Of a stretch of 64,000 nt of DNA, positions 33,581 through 44,050 are shown in pieces. Numbering within the stretch: the stretch's first letter is position 1; the number at the start of each line of letters is the position of its first letter. Under the pieces are notes generated by a model. It had not been told where the DNA came from, did no database searches, and worked only from the letters and a program-made list of their open reading frames with translations. A program made the translations under genes and the position numbers. This stretch comes from Pseudomonadota bacterium (GTDB lineage: Bacteria > Pseudomonadota > Alphaproteobacteria > Micropepsales > Micropepsaceae): positions 1-64,000 of the forward strand of contig JACQDN010000079.1 of assembly GCA_016201105.1 (NCBI GenBank), read 5' to 3'.

Positions 33581-34054
33581 TTACAGCCATTCCACCTTCA
33601 AAATCTCATAAGAGCGTGCGCCGCCAGGCGCCGCCACTTCCACGGTGTCGCCTTTCGCCTTGCCGATGAGCGCGCGCGAGATCGGCGAAGAAATCGAAAT
33701 GCGGCCCTTCTTTGCGTCGGCTTCCAGATCGCCCACGATCTGAAACTTGCGTTTCTCATCGCTGTCTTCGTCCACGATGGTGACGGTGGCGCCGAACGTA
33801 ACCGTGTGACCCGACAGTTTGGAAACATCGATCACGTCGGCGCGGCCGATCTTGTCTTCAAGCTCGATTAGGCGGCCTTCGATGAATGCCTGACGTTCTT
33901 TGGCGGCGTGATATTCGGCGTTCTCCGAAAGGTCGCCATGCGCGCGCGCTTCCGCAATCAGTTTGATGATGGCGTGACGCTCGGTGTTCTTGAGATGATT
34001 GACCTCGTCCTCGAGAGCCTTGAAGCCCGCGGCGGTCATGGGAATGCGTTCCAT
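33581..34054 (-). CDS. greA: Transcription elongation factor GreA
   Basis: GreA of 157 residues with the expected two domains: an N-terminal coiled coil ([23 protein letters not shown] and onward to about 75), whose acidic tip enters the RNA polymerase secondary channel, and a C-terminal FKBP-like domain ([14 protein letters not shown] ... [14 protein letters not shown]). It lies 96 bp downstream of carB on the same strand, a common alphaproteobacterial pairing. Confidence 0.97.
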   Translation of the reverse strand: MERIPMTAAGFKALEDEVNHLKNTERHAIIKLIAEARAHGDLSENAEYHAAKERQAFIEGRLIELEDKIGRADVIDVSKLSGHTVTFGATVTIVDEDSDEKRKFQIVGDLEADAKKGRISISSPISRALIGKAKGDTVEVAAPGGARSYEILKVEWL

Positions 34055-34150
34055 CGGTCCAAAATCCTAAAAGCGGCAAAACCGCCCCCTCCGGCCGGAC
34101 CTTCACGGTCACGGGCCGAACCTGGAAGCTGGTGTTGCCTTAAGTACCTG

Positions 34151-37100
34151 TTACGCCTGAACTATTCGTCCGTTCAGTGGCGATCGCTTGGCGAAAGAGT
34201 AAGACTGGAGTGGGGCAACTTCAAGGGAGCCAGCCCTCAACGCGGCGATAGCCTGGGTTGCCGCCGCCGCGCCGGCCATCGTCGTGTAGTAGGGAACTTT
34301 CTGCTGAAGCGCGGTGCGCCGGATCGAGAAGGAGTCGGTCAAGGACTGCGTGCCCTCCGTCGTGTTGAAGACAAGCTGCACTTCACCGTTCTTGATGGCG
34401 TCGACGATATGCGGACGGCCCTCCAGCACCTTGTTGACGTTCTTCACGGCAAGACCGGCTTCGCGCAACAACTTCGCCGTGCCGCGTGTGGCGATGATTT
34501 CGAAACCCATGTCGAGCAGTTGCCGTGCCGGTTCGACGGCGAAGGATTTGTCAGTCTCCTTGACGGAAATGAACACTGTTCCGGCAAGCGGGAGTTTGAG
34601 GCCCGCGCCCACCTGGCTCTTGGCAAAGGCGCGACCGAAATTCTCATCGAGTCCCATGACTTCACCGGTCGAGCGCATTTCCGGGCCGAGGATCGTGTCC
34701 ACGCCGGGAAAGCGATTGAACGGCATCACCGCTTCTTTCACCGCGATATGACTCACACTCGGCGGTTTCAGATTGAAGGACGCCAGTGTCTCTCCCGCCA
34801 TGACGCGCGCGGCGATAGCGGCCACGGGTAGGCCGATGGCCTTGGCGACGAACGGCACCGTGCGGCTGGCGCGGGGATTCACTTCCAGTACGTAGATGTC
34901 ACCGTTCTGCACGGCATATTGCACGTTCATCAGCCCGCGTACTTTCAGCGCGCGCGCCAGCGCCATGGTTTGGCGCTCGATTTCCCCGATCGTGGCCGCG
35001 CTGAGCGAATGCGGTGGGATCGCGCACGCCGAGTCGCCGGAATGCACGCCAGCCTCCTCGATGTGCTCCATGATGCCGGCGATGAACACGTCGCCGGCAT
35101 GATCGCAGATCGCGTCGACGTCCACTTCGATGGCGTGGTGGAGAAAGGCGTCGATCAGCACTGGATTGTCGCCGGAGATGCGAAACACGTCGCCGGATTG
35201 CACGGCGGTTTTGAGCTGCGCCTCGTCCGATATGACGACCATGCCGCGCCCGCCAAGAACGTAAGAGGGCCGCAGAATGATGGGAAAGCCGATCGCGTTG
35301 GCCGCGGCGACGGTTTCTTCCGCCGTCATCGCGGTCGCATTGCGCGGTTGCTTGAGATTCAGTTCGTTGAGCAAGACCTGGAAGCGCTTGCGGTCCTCGG
35401 CGAGATCGATGGCGTCCGCCGAAGTGCCCAGCAGCGGTATGCCGGCCTCGACCAGCATGTTCGCGAGTTTCAGCGGTGTCTGGCCGCCGAACTGCACCAG
35501 GACGCCTGCGAGCGAACCGTTCGATTGCTCGACCCGCACGATTTCCAGAACGTCTTCGGCCGTAAGCGGCTCGAAATAGAGCCGATCCGATGTGTCGTAA
35601 TCGGTGGACACGGTCTCTGGGTTGCAGTTGACCATGATGGTCTCGAAGCCGCGCTCGGAGAGAGAAAACGCGGCGTGGCAGCAGCAATAGTCGAATTCGA
35701 TGCCCTGACCGATGCGGTTGGGTCAACCGCCGAGAATGATGATCTTGCGCTTGTCCGTCGGCTGGCTTTCGCACTCGACTTTGCCGCCGACGGGCATTTC
35801 GTAGGTGGAGTACATATACGGCGTGATCGCCGCGAATTCGGCGGCGCAACTGTCGATGCGTTTGAAGACAGGCCGCACCCCGAGTTTTTCACGCGCCGCC
35901 CGTACGTCCTTTTCTTTGCGGCTGGTCAACGTCGCCAGACGCGCGTCGGAGAACCCCATCGCCTTGATGCGCCGCAAGCGTTCTGCGTCAGCGGGCAGTC
36001 CGTTTTTTCGGATCTCGTCCTCGCAGGACAGGATGTGCTGGATCTCTTCCAGGAACCACGGATCGTATTTGGTGATGGCGGCGATTTCTTCGAGTGGAAA
36101 CCCGTTGCGCATGGCTTGCGCGGCAATGCGCAGGCGGTCGGGTGAAGTTTTCGCCAGCGCCGCGCGCATGGAATTCGAGTCGGTTGGCAGTTCAATTTCA
36201 TCGAGGCCGGTCAGCCCCGTTTCCAGCGACCGCAACGCTTTCTGCAGCGATTCGGCGAAGGTGCGTCCGATGGACATCGCTTCTCCCACCGATTTCATCG
36301 ATGTGGTCAGCACGGGCTCGGCGCCGGGGAATTTCTCGAAGGCAAAGCGGGGAATTTTCGTCACGACATAGTCGATGGTCGGCTCGAAAGAGGCGGGCGT
36401 GACTTTGGTGATGTCGTTCTGCAATTCATCCAGCGTGAAACCGATCGCGAGCTTCGCCGCGACCTTGGCGATGGGAAAGCCGGTGGCCTTCGATGCCAGC
36501 GCGGAGGATCGCGACACGCGCGGGTTCATCTCGATGATGACCATGCGGCCGTTTTCCGGGTTCACCGCGAATTGGACGTTCGATCCGCCGGTTTCCACAC
36601 CGATCTCGCGCAGCACGGCGATCGAGGCCGAGCGCATGCGCTGATATTCCTTGTCGGTCAGGGTGAGGGCAGGGGCGACGGTGATGGAATCGCCCGTGTG
36701 GATGCCCATCGGGTCCACATTCTCGATGGAGCAGATGATGATGGCGTTGTCGGCGCGGTCGCGCACGACTTCCATCTCGTATTCCTTCCAGCCGAGCACC
36801 GATTGCTCGATCAGCACTTCATTGGTGGGCGAGGCATCGAGGCCCGTTTCCACGATTTCGAAATATTCCTCGCGATTGTAGGCAATGCCGCCGCCCGTGC
36901 CGCCGAGCGTGAACGACGGGCGGATGACGGCAGGCAGGCCCACTTCGTCCAGTGCCTGCAGCGCGTGCGCGAAGGCTTCCGGCGAAAGCTCCATGATCGG
37001 ATTGTTTTGGCCGTCATAGAGGAAGTTGCCGGCTTCGTCTTTTTTGTGACGCAGATAGCCTTTGAGCGTGACGCCGCGCGGCACATCGAGGCCGATCTTC

Positions 37101-37531
37101 ACCATCGCCTGGCGGAACAGTTCGCGGTCTTCGGCCTTGTCGATGGCTTCTGCGCTCGCGCCGATCAGCTCGACGTCATATTTCTCGAGCACGCCGCGCT
37201 TGCGCAGCGAGAGAGCGGTGTTGAGGGCGGTCTGTCCGCCCATCGTCGGCAACAGCGCGAAGATGCGCCCCTCGGGCACATTGGGCTTCTCGCGCGCGAT
37301 GATCTTCTCGACGAATTCCGGCGTGATGGGTTCGATATAGGTGGCATCGGCGAGCTGCGGATCGGTCATGATGGTGGCGGGATTGGAATTGACCAGAACG
37401 ACGCGGTAGCCCTCGGCCCGCAGCGCCTTGCACGCCTGGGCGCCCGAATAATCGAATTCGCAGGCCTGGCCGATGACGATCGGGCCGGCACCGATGATGA
37501 GGATGGTGTGGATGTCGGTCCGTTTTGGCAT
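34151..37531 (-). pseudogene. carB: Carbamoyl-phosphate synthase large subunit with an in-frame TGA stop
   Basis: Full-length CarB (about 1,126 codons from the ATG at 37531) except for one TGA at plus 35723-35725. Upstream the frame ends KRKIIILGG-stop; downstream the same frame continues [19 protein letters not shown], so the stop replaces the third Gly of the invariant GGGPNRIGQG (GGA to TGA, a single G-to-T change). Both ATP-grasp halves and the C-terminal allosteric domain are otherwise intact. The first methionine after the stop (35635) would leave out the N-terminal strand of the second half. Possible explanations are sequencing error, recent inactivation, or readthrough. carA is not in the window. 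Confidence 0.92.
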
Positions 37532-37641
37532 CACTTCTCGCGCGCAGGCGGACACACGCTTTTGGCGTGCTTTGTCCGGCCGGATTGCAGGTTAAGGGGA
37601 TCGTTTAGCGGCGAGTCGGCTCGGGGGCAACCCCTGCAGCA

Positions 37642-37773
37642 TTCGACCCTCCCTTGGGAGGGTCGAAGCGCAAAGCGCTTCGGGGAGGATGCGGAAGGAG
37701 ATTCTCATTCCTGATCCTCCCCGAAAAATTCATTCGCTTTGCCCCTGAATTTTTCGACCCTCCCGGGGAGGAT
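37642..37773. repeat. Long imperfect palindrome, family A, copy 5
   Basis: Ends TTCGACCCTCCCTTGGGAGG and CGACCCTCCCGGGGAGGATA. Left hairpin GAAGCGC-AAA-GCGCTTC. It fills the space between carB and the Rieske gene. The remainder (37532-37641) shows no gene; carA is not here. Confidence 0.85.
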
Positions 37774-37784
37774 AGAAGCTCGCC

Positions 37785-38858
37785 CTAGCTCCGCCAGCGA
37801 AGCGTGCGTTCTGTGATCGGGTTTACGAATGGTTTGCCGCTCGCGACCGCATCCGCCCACGCCTTCTTGAGGCGGTGGTACCACATCGCCGGCACGTCGG
37901 AGTCCTGGATAAGCATCAGGTTGGGGTTGAACTTAAGACCCTCGCGCTGAAGCTCCACCATCTTGCGATCGTCGCTCAGGAATATCGGTCCGAGCAGCAT
38001 GAAGAACGGTTTCAGGAAGCTCATCCAGCCGGGCCAATAGAAGATCTGCGTCACTTGCGTGGTTTCCGCGTCGATCGGGGTGCAAGTCGTCAGTCCCACG
38101 ACATCGATGCGGCGTCCCATGACCGTGCCGGCAATGTTCTCGAAACGGATGCTGGGAAGCTCGAAGGTGATTTCCGTGCTGACATCGCCGCCGAACATTT
38201 TATAAGCGGGTTTCGAGGGCTGGTGACGGGTCATGACAAAGCCGGTGGGCAGCGGCGCATAGTGTTTTTCCTTGAGCCGCGGGCTCACTTTCCACCACCA
38301 GCGGCCATGCACATAAGGTGCGTGCGCCGGATCCATCAAGCCGATCACGGCGTGATCGATGTTGCAGCGGAAGGTTTGACTTTCCACCCAGCGCACTTTG
38401 GCGTTCGGCACGCCGACTTTTGGTGGTTCGCTCTTGGGCGTGTCGCTGGAACGGTCATTGGCCGCCATGTAAATCCAAATCAGGCCATCCTGTTCGCGGG
38501 CAGGATAGGCGCGCACGCGAATGCGCGCGGGATCCATGTCCTGACCATCGACCAGCGAAGGGATCGCCGAGCACACACCGTCGCCGCGGAATCGCCAGCC
38601 GTGATAAGGGCACTCGACCGTGTTCTCCGTCATCACCCTTCCGGCTGAGAGCGGCACGCCGCGGTGCGGGCAGATGTCGCGCAGCGCGAAAACGCGGTCA
38701 TCGCGCATCCGGCCGATCACAACCGGTTCACCCAACAGAATCACGCGGCGCATCGCTCCGCGTGCGAAATCACTCGCCAGCGCCGCCATGTACCAGACGT
38801 CACGCAAAAACATGGGCACCGCATCGGCGCCCTGGTTCACGTTGGCTTCGATACTCAT
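37785..38858 (-). CDS. Rieske non-heme iron oxygenase, alpha-subunit type
   Basis: Protein of 357 residues. The Rieske [2Fe-2S] domain spans about 15-125 with ligands Cys63/His65 (CPHRG) and Cys83/His86 (CPYHGW). A VanA-like catalytic domain follows, with CNIDHAVIGLMDPAHAPYVH split across its mononuclear iron site. No beta subunit or reductase is adjacent, so electrons must come from elsewhere, possibly the orphan reductase/ferredoxin at 2696-4263. Its ATG overlaps the stop of the DUF4340 gene (ATGA), an unusual coupling to an ABC-transporter operon. Confidence 0.9.
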   Translation of the reverse strand: MSIEANVNQGADAVPMFLRDVWYMAALASDFARGAMRRVILLGEPVVIGRMRDDRVFALRDICPHRGVPLSAGRVMTENTVECPYHGWRFRGDGVCSAIPSLVDGQDMDPARIRVRAYPAREQDGLIWIYMAANDRSSDTPKSEPPKVGVPNAKVRWVESQTFRCNIDHAVIGLMDPAHAPYVHGRWWWKVSPRLKEKHYAPLPTGFVMTRHQPSKPAYKMFGGDVSTEITFELPSIRFENIAGTVMGRRIDVVGLTTCTPIDAETTQVTQIFYWPGWMSFLKPFFMLLGPIFLSDDRKMVELQREGLKFNPNLMLIQDSDVPAMWYHRLKKAWADAVASGKPFVNPITERTLRWRS

Positions 38859-39928
38859 TTCTTCGGCGCGGCGATTGGCTTCAGCAGGCTTTCCAGCGGT
38901 GTCATGAACAACTGCCCCTTGTCCGCAGGCAGTTTATACGCCCAGCCGCCGGCGCGTGTGTTGATTTCCTTGGCCTCTTTTGCCGCATCGGGCTTGCCGG
39001 GCGCGGCTTCGGCGGAAATTTGCGCCCAATTGTCCTGACCTTGTTGAATCACCGAGGTGGTGATTGTGAGGCCGTCGAATGTCTTGGTTACCAGGCGAGT
39101 TGGCTTGGAGAAATCGAAACTGCTCGCTGTTTTGACGTCGTCGAACGTGAAGTTGACGATAGCCGCGGCGACGCCGGAAGCAGCGCTCGGATCCGCCACT
39201 TCACGCCCTTTGGGAAGGGTTGCGAGGGTGAACTCCGCGTCGCTGGGCTTGTCGCGCCGGGCGACATAGGCAGGCCCGCTTGCCGGCGTCACGTCGGTTT
39301 CCTGAATCTGCGAGCGGTCGATGTTCAGCACATTCTTGTCCACCCACACCGACGGATCGCCGCTCAACTCGACAACGCTGCGTGCCAGCCAGGCCTGGTT
39401 GGAATCGGGTTCGCGCGCAAACAATCCAATGGCGCCGGTGGGATCTCCGATGTCTTCGCTCTTGCCGGCGATAAGCGAGGCGATCGTCTTTCCCTTGCCG
39501 TCCAGCAGCGCAACCAGAACGCCGCTACCGCCTTTTGCAGGATCGCTGAGGCCGACGCGATCGAGCCAGCTCGAACGCGACGTTTTCGGTTCGAGCCTCT
39601 CCAGATTCAGGAGAGCAATGATCGTCGTCTCCGCCTGATGGGCGGAAGCGGGATAGTTGTTGCGTTCGGGCATCACCCAAACCTTGTCTCGCACCTTGAC
39701 GATATCGAGTATGCCGTTCTTTTTCGTCACAACGCGGATGCGCGCGATCTCGTTCTGCTTTTCCTCGAGCTGTGGAAAGAAGAGCTCTGGGGTGTATTTG
39801 GGAGCGAGACGCTCGGCCTGCAGCCACAACGCGACGACAGCGAAAAGGACACAGCCCAGCGCAATGACGGCAAGCGCTATCAGACTGCGCTTGCGTGGAT
39901 CGTTCAGAAAGGTTGCGATTTCGGCCAT
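38855..39928 (-). CDS. DUF4340 domain protein, single-pass membrane
   Basis: Protein of 357 residues. One N-terminal membrane helix (SLIALAVIALGCVLFAVVAL, about 14-33) is followed by a periplasmic repeat domain of the DUF4340 family. DUF4340 genes typically follow gldG-like genes in operons for Gld-type ABC systems; here the gap to the GldG-like gene is 8 bp. Probably a periplasmic partner of the transporter. The function is not known in any organism that I can recall. Confidence 0.88.
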   Translation of the reverse strand: MAEIATFLNDPRKRSLIALAVIALGCVLFAVVALWLQAERLAPKYTPELFFPQLEEKQNEIARIRVVTKKNGILDIVKVRDKVWVMPERNNYPASAHQAETTIIALLNLERLEPKTSRSSWLDRVGLSDPAKGGSGVLVALLDGKGKTIASLIAGKSEDIGDPTGAIGLFAREPDSNQAWLARSVVELSGDPSVWVDKNVLNIDRSQIQETDVTPASGPAYVARRDKPSDAEFTLATLPKGREVADPSAASGVAAAIVNFTFDDVKTASSFDFSKPTRLVTKTFDGLTITTSVIQQGQDNWAQISAEAAPGKPDAAKEAKEINTRAGGWAYKLPADKGQLFMTPLESLLKPIAAPKK

Positions 39929-39936
39929 ACCTATCC

Positions 39937-41802
39937 CTACAGCGAAATCGCACGCGCGCGCCGCCGCCGACGCAGCACGGCAAGCACTATAGCGAAACCG
40001 GCGACCAGCAACGGTACAAGTACGATGTTGAACAGGGCGAGCACGCTGCCCAGCGCGTCGACTTCCCTGCGCAGATTGTGTTGCACATCGCGCAGTGCGA
40101 TGCGCGTTTCCAGAAGTTCGCGCTTGAAGCGATCGACTTCCGTCTTCTGCTGGTCCGGAGAGAGCTGGCCGCCGCCCTGCTCAAGCGCCTGGAGCCGTGT
40201 CTGCGTATCGGTCAGCCGCTGCTGCAATTCGTCGGCTTCCTGCTGGAACTTCGCCTGTGCGTCCGCTTGGATTTTTTGCACCTTGGTGAAGGGGCGATTG
40301 CTTGTCGCCCGCGTCCGCAGCGAGATCAGGTCGTTGGAGCCGCTCAAGTTCTCAACACCGTTCAAGACGAAGGCGGCGTTGTCGGCGAACGGCGTCGCGA
40401 CGCGCTTGCCATAAACGTTTTCCACGCGCACCCAGAAGCGGTCGTCGAAAATGTCAGCATCGGCCATGACGACGACATTGATCGGCCCAGTGGAGGCTTT
40501 GATCTGGGGTGCTTTTGCGCCCGGCAACCCGTTTGGAAACGCCGTCTTCGCCGGACCGGAGACGCGCGCGGCGATGGCGAAGATCGCCCCCGTCGGTTCC
40601 ACCTGCATCATCAGATCCTGCGGGCGCTGATTGAGCCGTACCTGCATCGCATCGAGCAGCGAGGATTCATCGGAGGAGGTGATGAGCGGCGTGAAGTCGG
40701 TCGTCGCGCCCTTGGCCTGACTGAGCGCGCCGGCGCTGGCAAGGTTCAGCGATTGCAGGCTTGCGGTGATCTGATCGCCGCTGTCGAATTGTTCGGCGCC
40801 CAGATGCAGCCAGGCCGGATAAATCGCAACCGGATTGCGCGGATCGCCCGACTGCACGCGCTGCGCCAACTTGCGATCGGCCAGAATCTTCTGGGGATTG
40901 TAGACAACGCCCCAGGCGGCAAAGAGCTTCGGCAGATCGGATGATACGGGGCCGGCGCCTTGCTGATCGAACCCGCCACCGGGATTGGCGAGTTCGGCGT
41001 AAGGATCGACGAACACCAGCGCCCGCCCGCCGCCCAGCACGAACTGGTCGATCGCATAGAGCTGCTGATCGTTCAGCGCGCCTGGATGGGCGATCATCAG
41101 AATGTCGATGTTCTTCGCAATCGCGTCGAAGTTCTGATCGATCATCTTGGTATCGTAGGTGGCAGCCAGCTCCTGATAGATCGCGAAGGGCTGCGCTTGT
41201 CCCTGCAGCATCGCTTGCATGCCGCCGGCGCCGGTATCGAGCGGCAGGCTCGAGATGATGCCCAGCATGGGCTTCTTGGGCTCGGAAAGCTTGTAGATCA
41301 GCGCCGTCAGATCGTATTCCAGATAAGGTTCGCGGTTCTGCTGAAAGAACGCGACCGTTTCCTTGCCGTCGACCGTATTGGTGCCGACGAGCCCGAAATA
41401 GACATTGTCGCCGGAATCGGTAGGCGCACCGGAAAGGCCGGCTGAGCTCGCTTCATCCTCTTCCGGCGTGAACGGCTCGGCATCGATTTCCTGCAGGACG
41501 ATCTTGCCATGGCCGCGCGCAACATATTGCTGCAGGAGATCGCGCACCCGTCCGGCATAGGCATCGATCTGCGCGTAGTCCGCGCCGAGCTTTTTCGAAT
41601 AATAGAATTTGAGCGTGATGGGTTCTTCAAGCTTGTCGAGCGTGTTCTTGGTGCCGTCGGCCAGCGTGTAGAGCCCGTTCTCGGTAAGATCGATCTTGGT
41701 GGACGTGAACGTCGCATCCACTGCGATGTTCAGCGCCACGAAAATCACCGCGGCAAGCGCGATGGCGGCGACGGCGTAGAGGCGGCGGGATATCGGCGTC
41801 AT
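39937..41802 (-). CDS. GldG-family ABC transporter auxiliary subunit
   Basis: Membrane protein of 621 residues. One N-terminal helix (LYAVAAIALAAVIFVALNIAV), a large periplasmic domain of the Gld-family type (ITLKFYYSKKLGADYAQIDAYAGR, PMLGIISSLPL, LMIAHPGALNDQQLYAIDQFVL as separate family motifs), a coiled-coil stretch near 510-570, and a C-terminal helix (SVLALFNIVLVPLLVAGFAIVLAVL) with a basic tail. In Bacteroidetes GldG with GldA and GldF supports gliding; in proteobacteria the role is unknown. Overlaps the permease gene by 4 bp. Confidence 0.9.
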   Translation of the reverse strand: MTPISRRLYAVAAIALAAVIFVALNIAVDATFTSTKIDLTENGLYTLADGTKNTLDKLEEPITLKFYYSKKLGADYAQIDAYAGRVRDLLQQYVARGHGKIVLQEIDAEPFTPEEDEASSAGLSGAPTDSGDNVYFGLVGTNTVDGKETVAFFQQNREPYLEYDLTALIYKLSEPKKPMLGIISSLPLDTGAGGMQAMLQGQAQPFAIYQELAATYDTKMIDQNFDAIAKNIDILMIAHPGALNDQQLYAIDQFVLGGGRALVFVDPYAELANPGGGFDQQGAGPVSSDLPKLFAAWGVVYNPQKILADRKLAQRVQSGDPRNPVAIYPAWLHLGAEQFDSGDQITASLQSLNLASAGALSQAKGATTDFTPLITSSDESSLLDAMQVRLNQRPQDLMMQVEPTGAIFAIAARVSGPAKTAFPNGLPGAKAPQIKASTGPINVVVMADADIFDDRFWVRVENVYGKRVATPFADNAAFVLNGVENLSGSNDLISLRTRATSNRPFTKVQKIQADAQAKFQQEADELQQRLTDTQTRLQALEQGGGQLSPDQQKTEVDRFKRELLETRIALRDVQHNLRREVDALGSVLALFNIVLVPLLVAGFAIVLAVLRRRRRARAISL

Positions 41803-42533
41803 CCCACTCTCTTGAGGTCGACGAGGACGACGTTGCCCGCGAGAAATAGCGCGATCAGCGAAAAGAAGAACACGATATCGCGCAGGTCAATCACGCCCGT
41901 CGAGATCGCCGCGAAGTGGGTGAGAAAGCTGAAAGAGGACACCGCGTTGATCAGCACCAGCGGCGCCCAGGCGCGGAAGAAGTCCAGGACCAGCGGCGCA
42001 CCGGAAATCGTGAACAGAAAGCACACCACGACGCTGACGACGAAGGCGATGACTTGATTGTTGGTGGACGCGGAGATGCATGCCCCGATGGCGAGATAGC
42101 CGCCGGCCATCAGGAAGCTGCCGATGTAGCTTGCCAGGATCACGCCGTTGTCGGGGCTGCCGAGATAGTTGACGGTGATCCAGATCGGAAAGGTGAGGGC
42201 GAGCGCGATACCGGTGAACGCCCAGGCCGCGAGAAACTTGCCTACCACCGTGGCCCATAGCGGCACCGGCAAGGTCAAAAGCAGTTCCATCGTGCCCGAG
42301 CGGCGCTCTTCGGCCCAAAGCCGCATAGAGATCGCCGGCACCAGAAAGAGATAAAGCCAGGGATGATAGGTGAAGAAGCTGGATAGATCGGCGATGCCAT
42401 TGTCGTAGAAGCGGCCGATATAGAACGTGAACGCGCCCATCGTGAACAGGAAAATCACGATGAAGACATAAGCCAGCGGCGTCGCAAAATAGGCGCCGAA
42501 TTCACGCCGGAAGATCGGCCACATATATTTCAT
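41799..42533 (-). CDS. ABC-2 type permease, GldF-like
   Basis: Permease of 244 residues with six hydrophobic helices. It opens MKYMWPIFRREFGAYFATPLAYVFIV, read as a short cytoplasmic N-terminus plus helix 1. The family motif RLWAEERRSGTMELLLTLP follows helix 2. The length and this motif match GldF/NosY-type permeases. Overlaps the ATPase gene by 4 bp and the GldG gene by 4 bp. Confidence 0.92.
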   Translation of the reverse strand: MKYMWPIFRREFGAYFATPLAYVFIVIFLFTMGAFTFYIGRFYDNGIADLSSFFTYHPWLYLFLVPAISMRLWAEERRSGTMELLLTLPVPLWATVVGKFLAAWAFTGIALALTFPIWITVNYLGSPDNGVILASYIGSFLMAGGYLAIGACISASTNNQVIAFVVSVVVCFLFTISGAPLVLDFFRAWAPLVLINAVSSFSFLTHFAAISTGVIDLRDIVFFFSLIALFLAGNVVLVDLKRVG

Positions 42534-43492
42534 GCGCGACTCTCCCGCGCGCGCGTGGTGTCATCGGTGGTGATGGCGCGGAAAACTTCGTCCAGCCGCC
42601 CCGCTTCGGCGTAGAGCTCTTTCACATCCCATTTTTCGGATACCGCAAGTTTGCTGATTTCTTCGATCAGCAAAGCGCCGCTTTTGGGAAACGCGGTCAA
42701 TTGAGCCGTATCGCCGCTTTGGAGTGATTGTTCAACGCTAGCCACGGCGCCCAACGCTTTCAGCTTGGCCTTTGCGGCGCCGGCCTGGGCAACGGGAATA
42801 GTCAGCGTGACCGCATTGTGGTGACGCGATCGCGCCAGCAATTGCGCAGGTGTTCCGTCCGCCACGACGCGCCCACGGTCGATGATCACGGCGCGGGTGC
42901 AGATCGCTTCCACTTCTTCCAGCAAATGGGTGGACACGATGATCGCTTTCTGAGGCGCCATGGCGCGGATCAAGGAACGCACGGCATGTTTCTGATTGGG
43001 ATCGAGGCCGTCGGTGGGTTCGTCCATGATGAGCACGGCCGGATCGTGCAGGATGGCTTGCGCCAGTCCCACGCGCCGCTTGAAGCCCTTGGATAAAGTA
43101 TCGATCGGCTGATCGAGAACGGGATCGAGTTCGGTTTTCTCGACGGCATCCTGCACGCGAGTCTTTGCGTCGTTGCCGGAGAACCCGCGCACCCGCGCGA
43201 TGAACTGCAGAAACTGGCGCGGGGTCATGTCGCCGTAAGCGGGTGCGCCTTCCGGCAGGTAACCGATGACGGATTGTGCGGCGAGCGTGTCATTCTCGAT
43301 ATCGTGGCTGCAGATGCGCGCGCGGCCCGAGGTGGGTGCGAGAAAGCCGGTCACCATTTTCATCGTGGTGGATTTGCCCGCGCCGTTGGGGCCGAGAAAG
43401 CCCAAGACTTCGCCTTTGCCGACCTTCAGATTGATGCCCGCGACGGCCGTGACCGGTCCGAACCGCTTGGTCAGTCCTTCGATTTCGATCAT
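42530..43492 (-). CDS. ABC transporter ATP-binding protein, GldA/NatA-like
   Basis: ATPase of 320 residues. Walker A GPNGAGKST at 34-42, signature sequence in the LSKGFKRRVGLAQAI region, Walker B LIMDEPTDGLD and switch His in VSTHLLEE. The C-terminal extension (from about 225) is normal for GldA-type exporters. First gene of the five-gene operon ending with the Rieske oxygenase. Confidence 0.93.
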   Translation of the reverse strand: MIEIEGLTKRFGPVTAVAGINLKVGKGEVLGFLGPNGAGKSTTMKMVTGFLAPTSGRARICSHDIENDTLAAQSVIGYLPEGAPAYGDMTPRQFLQFIARVRGFSGNDAKTRVQDAVEKTELDPVLDQPIDTLSKGFKRRVGLAQAILHDPAVLIMDEPTDGLDPNQKHAVRSLIRAMAPQKAIIVSTHLLEEVEAICTRAVIIDRGRVVADGTPAQLLARSRHHNAVTLTIPVAQAGAAKAKLKALGAVASVEQSLQSGDTAQLTAFPKSGALLIEEISKLAVSEKWDVKELYAEAGRLDEVFRAITTDDTTRARESRA

Positions 43493-43678
43493 GGAGGGGC
43501 GGGGGGAGTCTGGAATGCGAACGCCCCCATAGAGAAAAGGGGCAACAATCGCAAGGTCCCGGCCGTTACCGATCGGTTAGCGGCAAATGGATCGGATGCC
43601 GAATCCGGCCGTTCGAACAATTGCCTAGAGGCGGCCACAATAAACCGGTCATGATGGGTGCGAATTCGAGGTGACCCG

Positions 43679-44050
43679 ATGAACGGCAGAGTGCTTGTCC
43701 GCGCGACATTCGTTGGCGTTGTTCTGCAGCTGGCCCTGTTCAGCATTGGGCATTTCAGTCCCTGGGTTCGCGTCCATGCCTACGAATTCACAACCATGAT
43801 GATCTCGGCAACCGCGGCCTATCTCTATGCGATGGATTCACGCAGGAGTTTTTTCACCAGCGCGACCGGCGGCGCGATCGTGGGCGGGTTGTGCGGCTTT
43901 GCCGGATTGTTCTACTGCTTGGCGATCGGCGATGTCCCGCCGTTCGGCGTTGCGCTTGGCACAGCCATTGACGTCTTCACCGGCGCGGTGGGCGGACTGT
44001 TCGGACAGATCGCGGCGCGCTGGCGCGCCTGGGAGATGCGGCGGCGCTAG
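43679..44050 (+). CDS. Hypothetical membrane protein
   Basis: Protein of 123 residues with three to four hydrophobic segments: LVRATFVGVVLQLALFSIG, FTTMMISATAAYLYAM, GGAIVGGLCGFAGLFYCLAI and GTAIDVFTGAVGGLFGQI. RBS GAGGTG lies five bases before the ATG at 43679. No family recognised. Its stop overlaps the end of the convergent SDR gene by 4 bp. Confidence 0.72.
   Translation: MNGRVLVRATFVGVVLQLALFSIGHFSPWVRVHAYEFTTMMISATAAYLYAMDSRRSFFTSATGGAIVGGLCGFAGLFYCLAIGDVPPFGVALGTAIDVFTGAVGGLFGQIAARWRAWEMRRR

Noticed and set aside
35636-37531. Natural two-gene carB like that of some archaea
   Set aside because: The stop falls within the invariant GGGPNRIGQG motif, and no start codon restores the missing strand of the second half.
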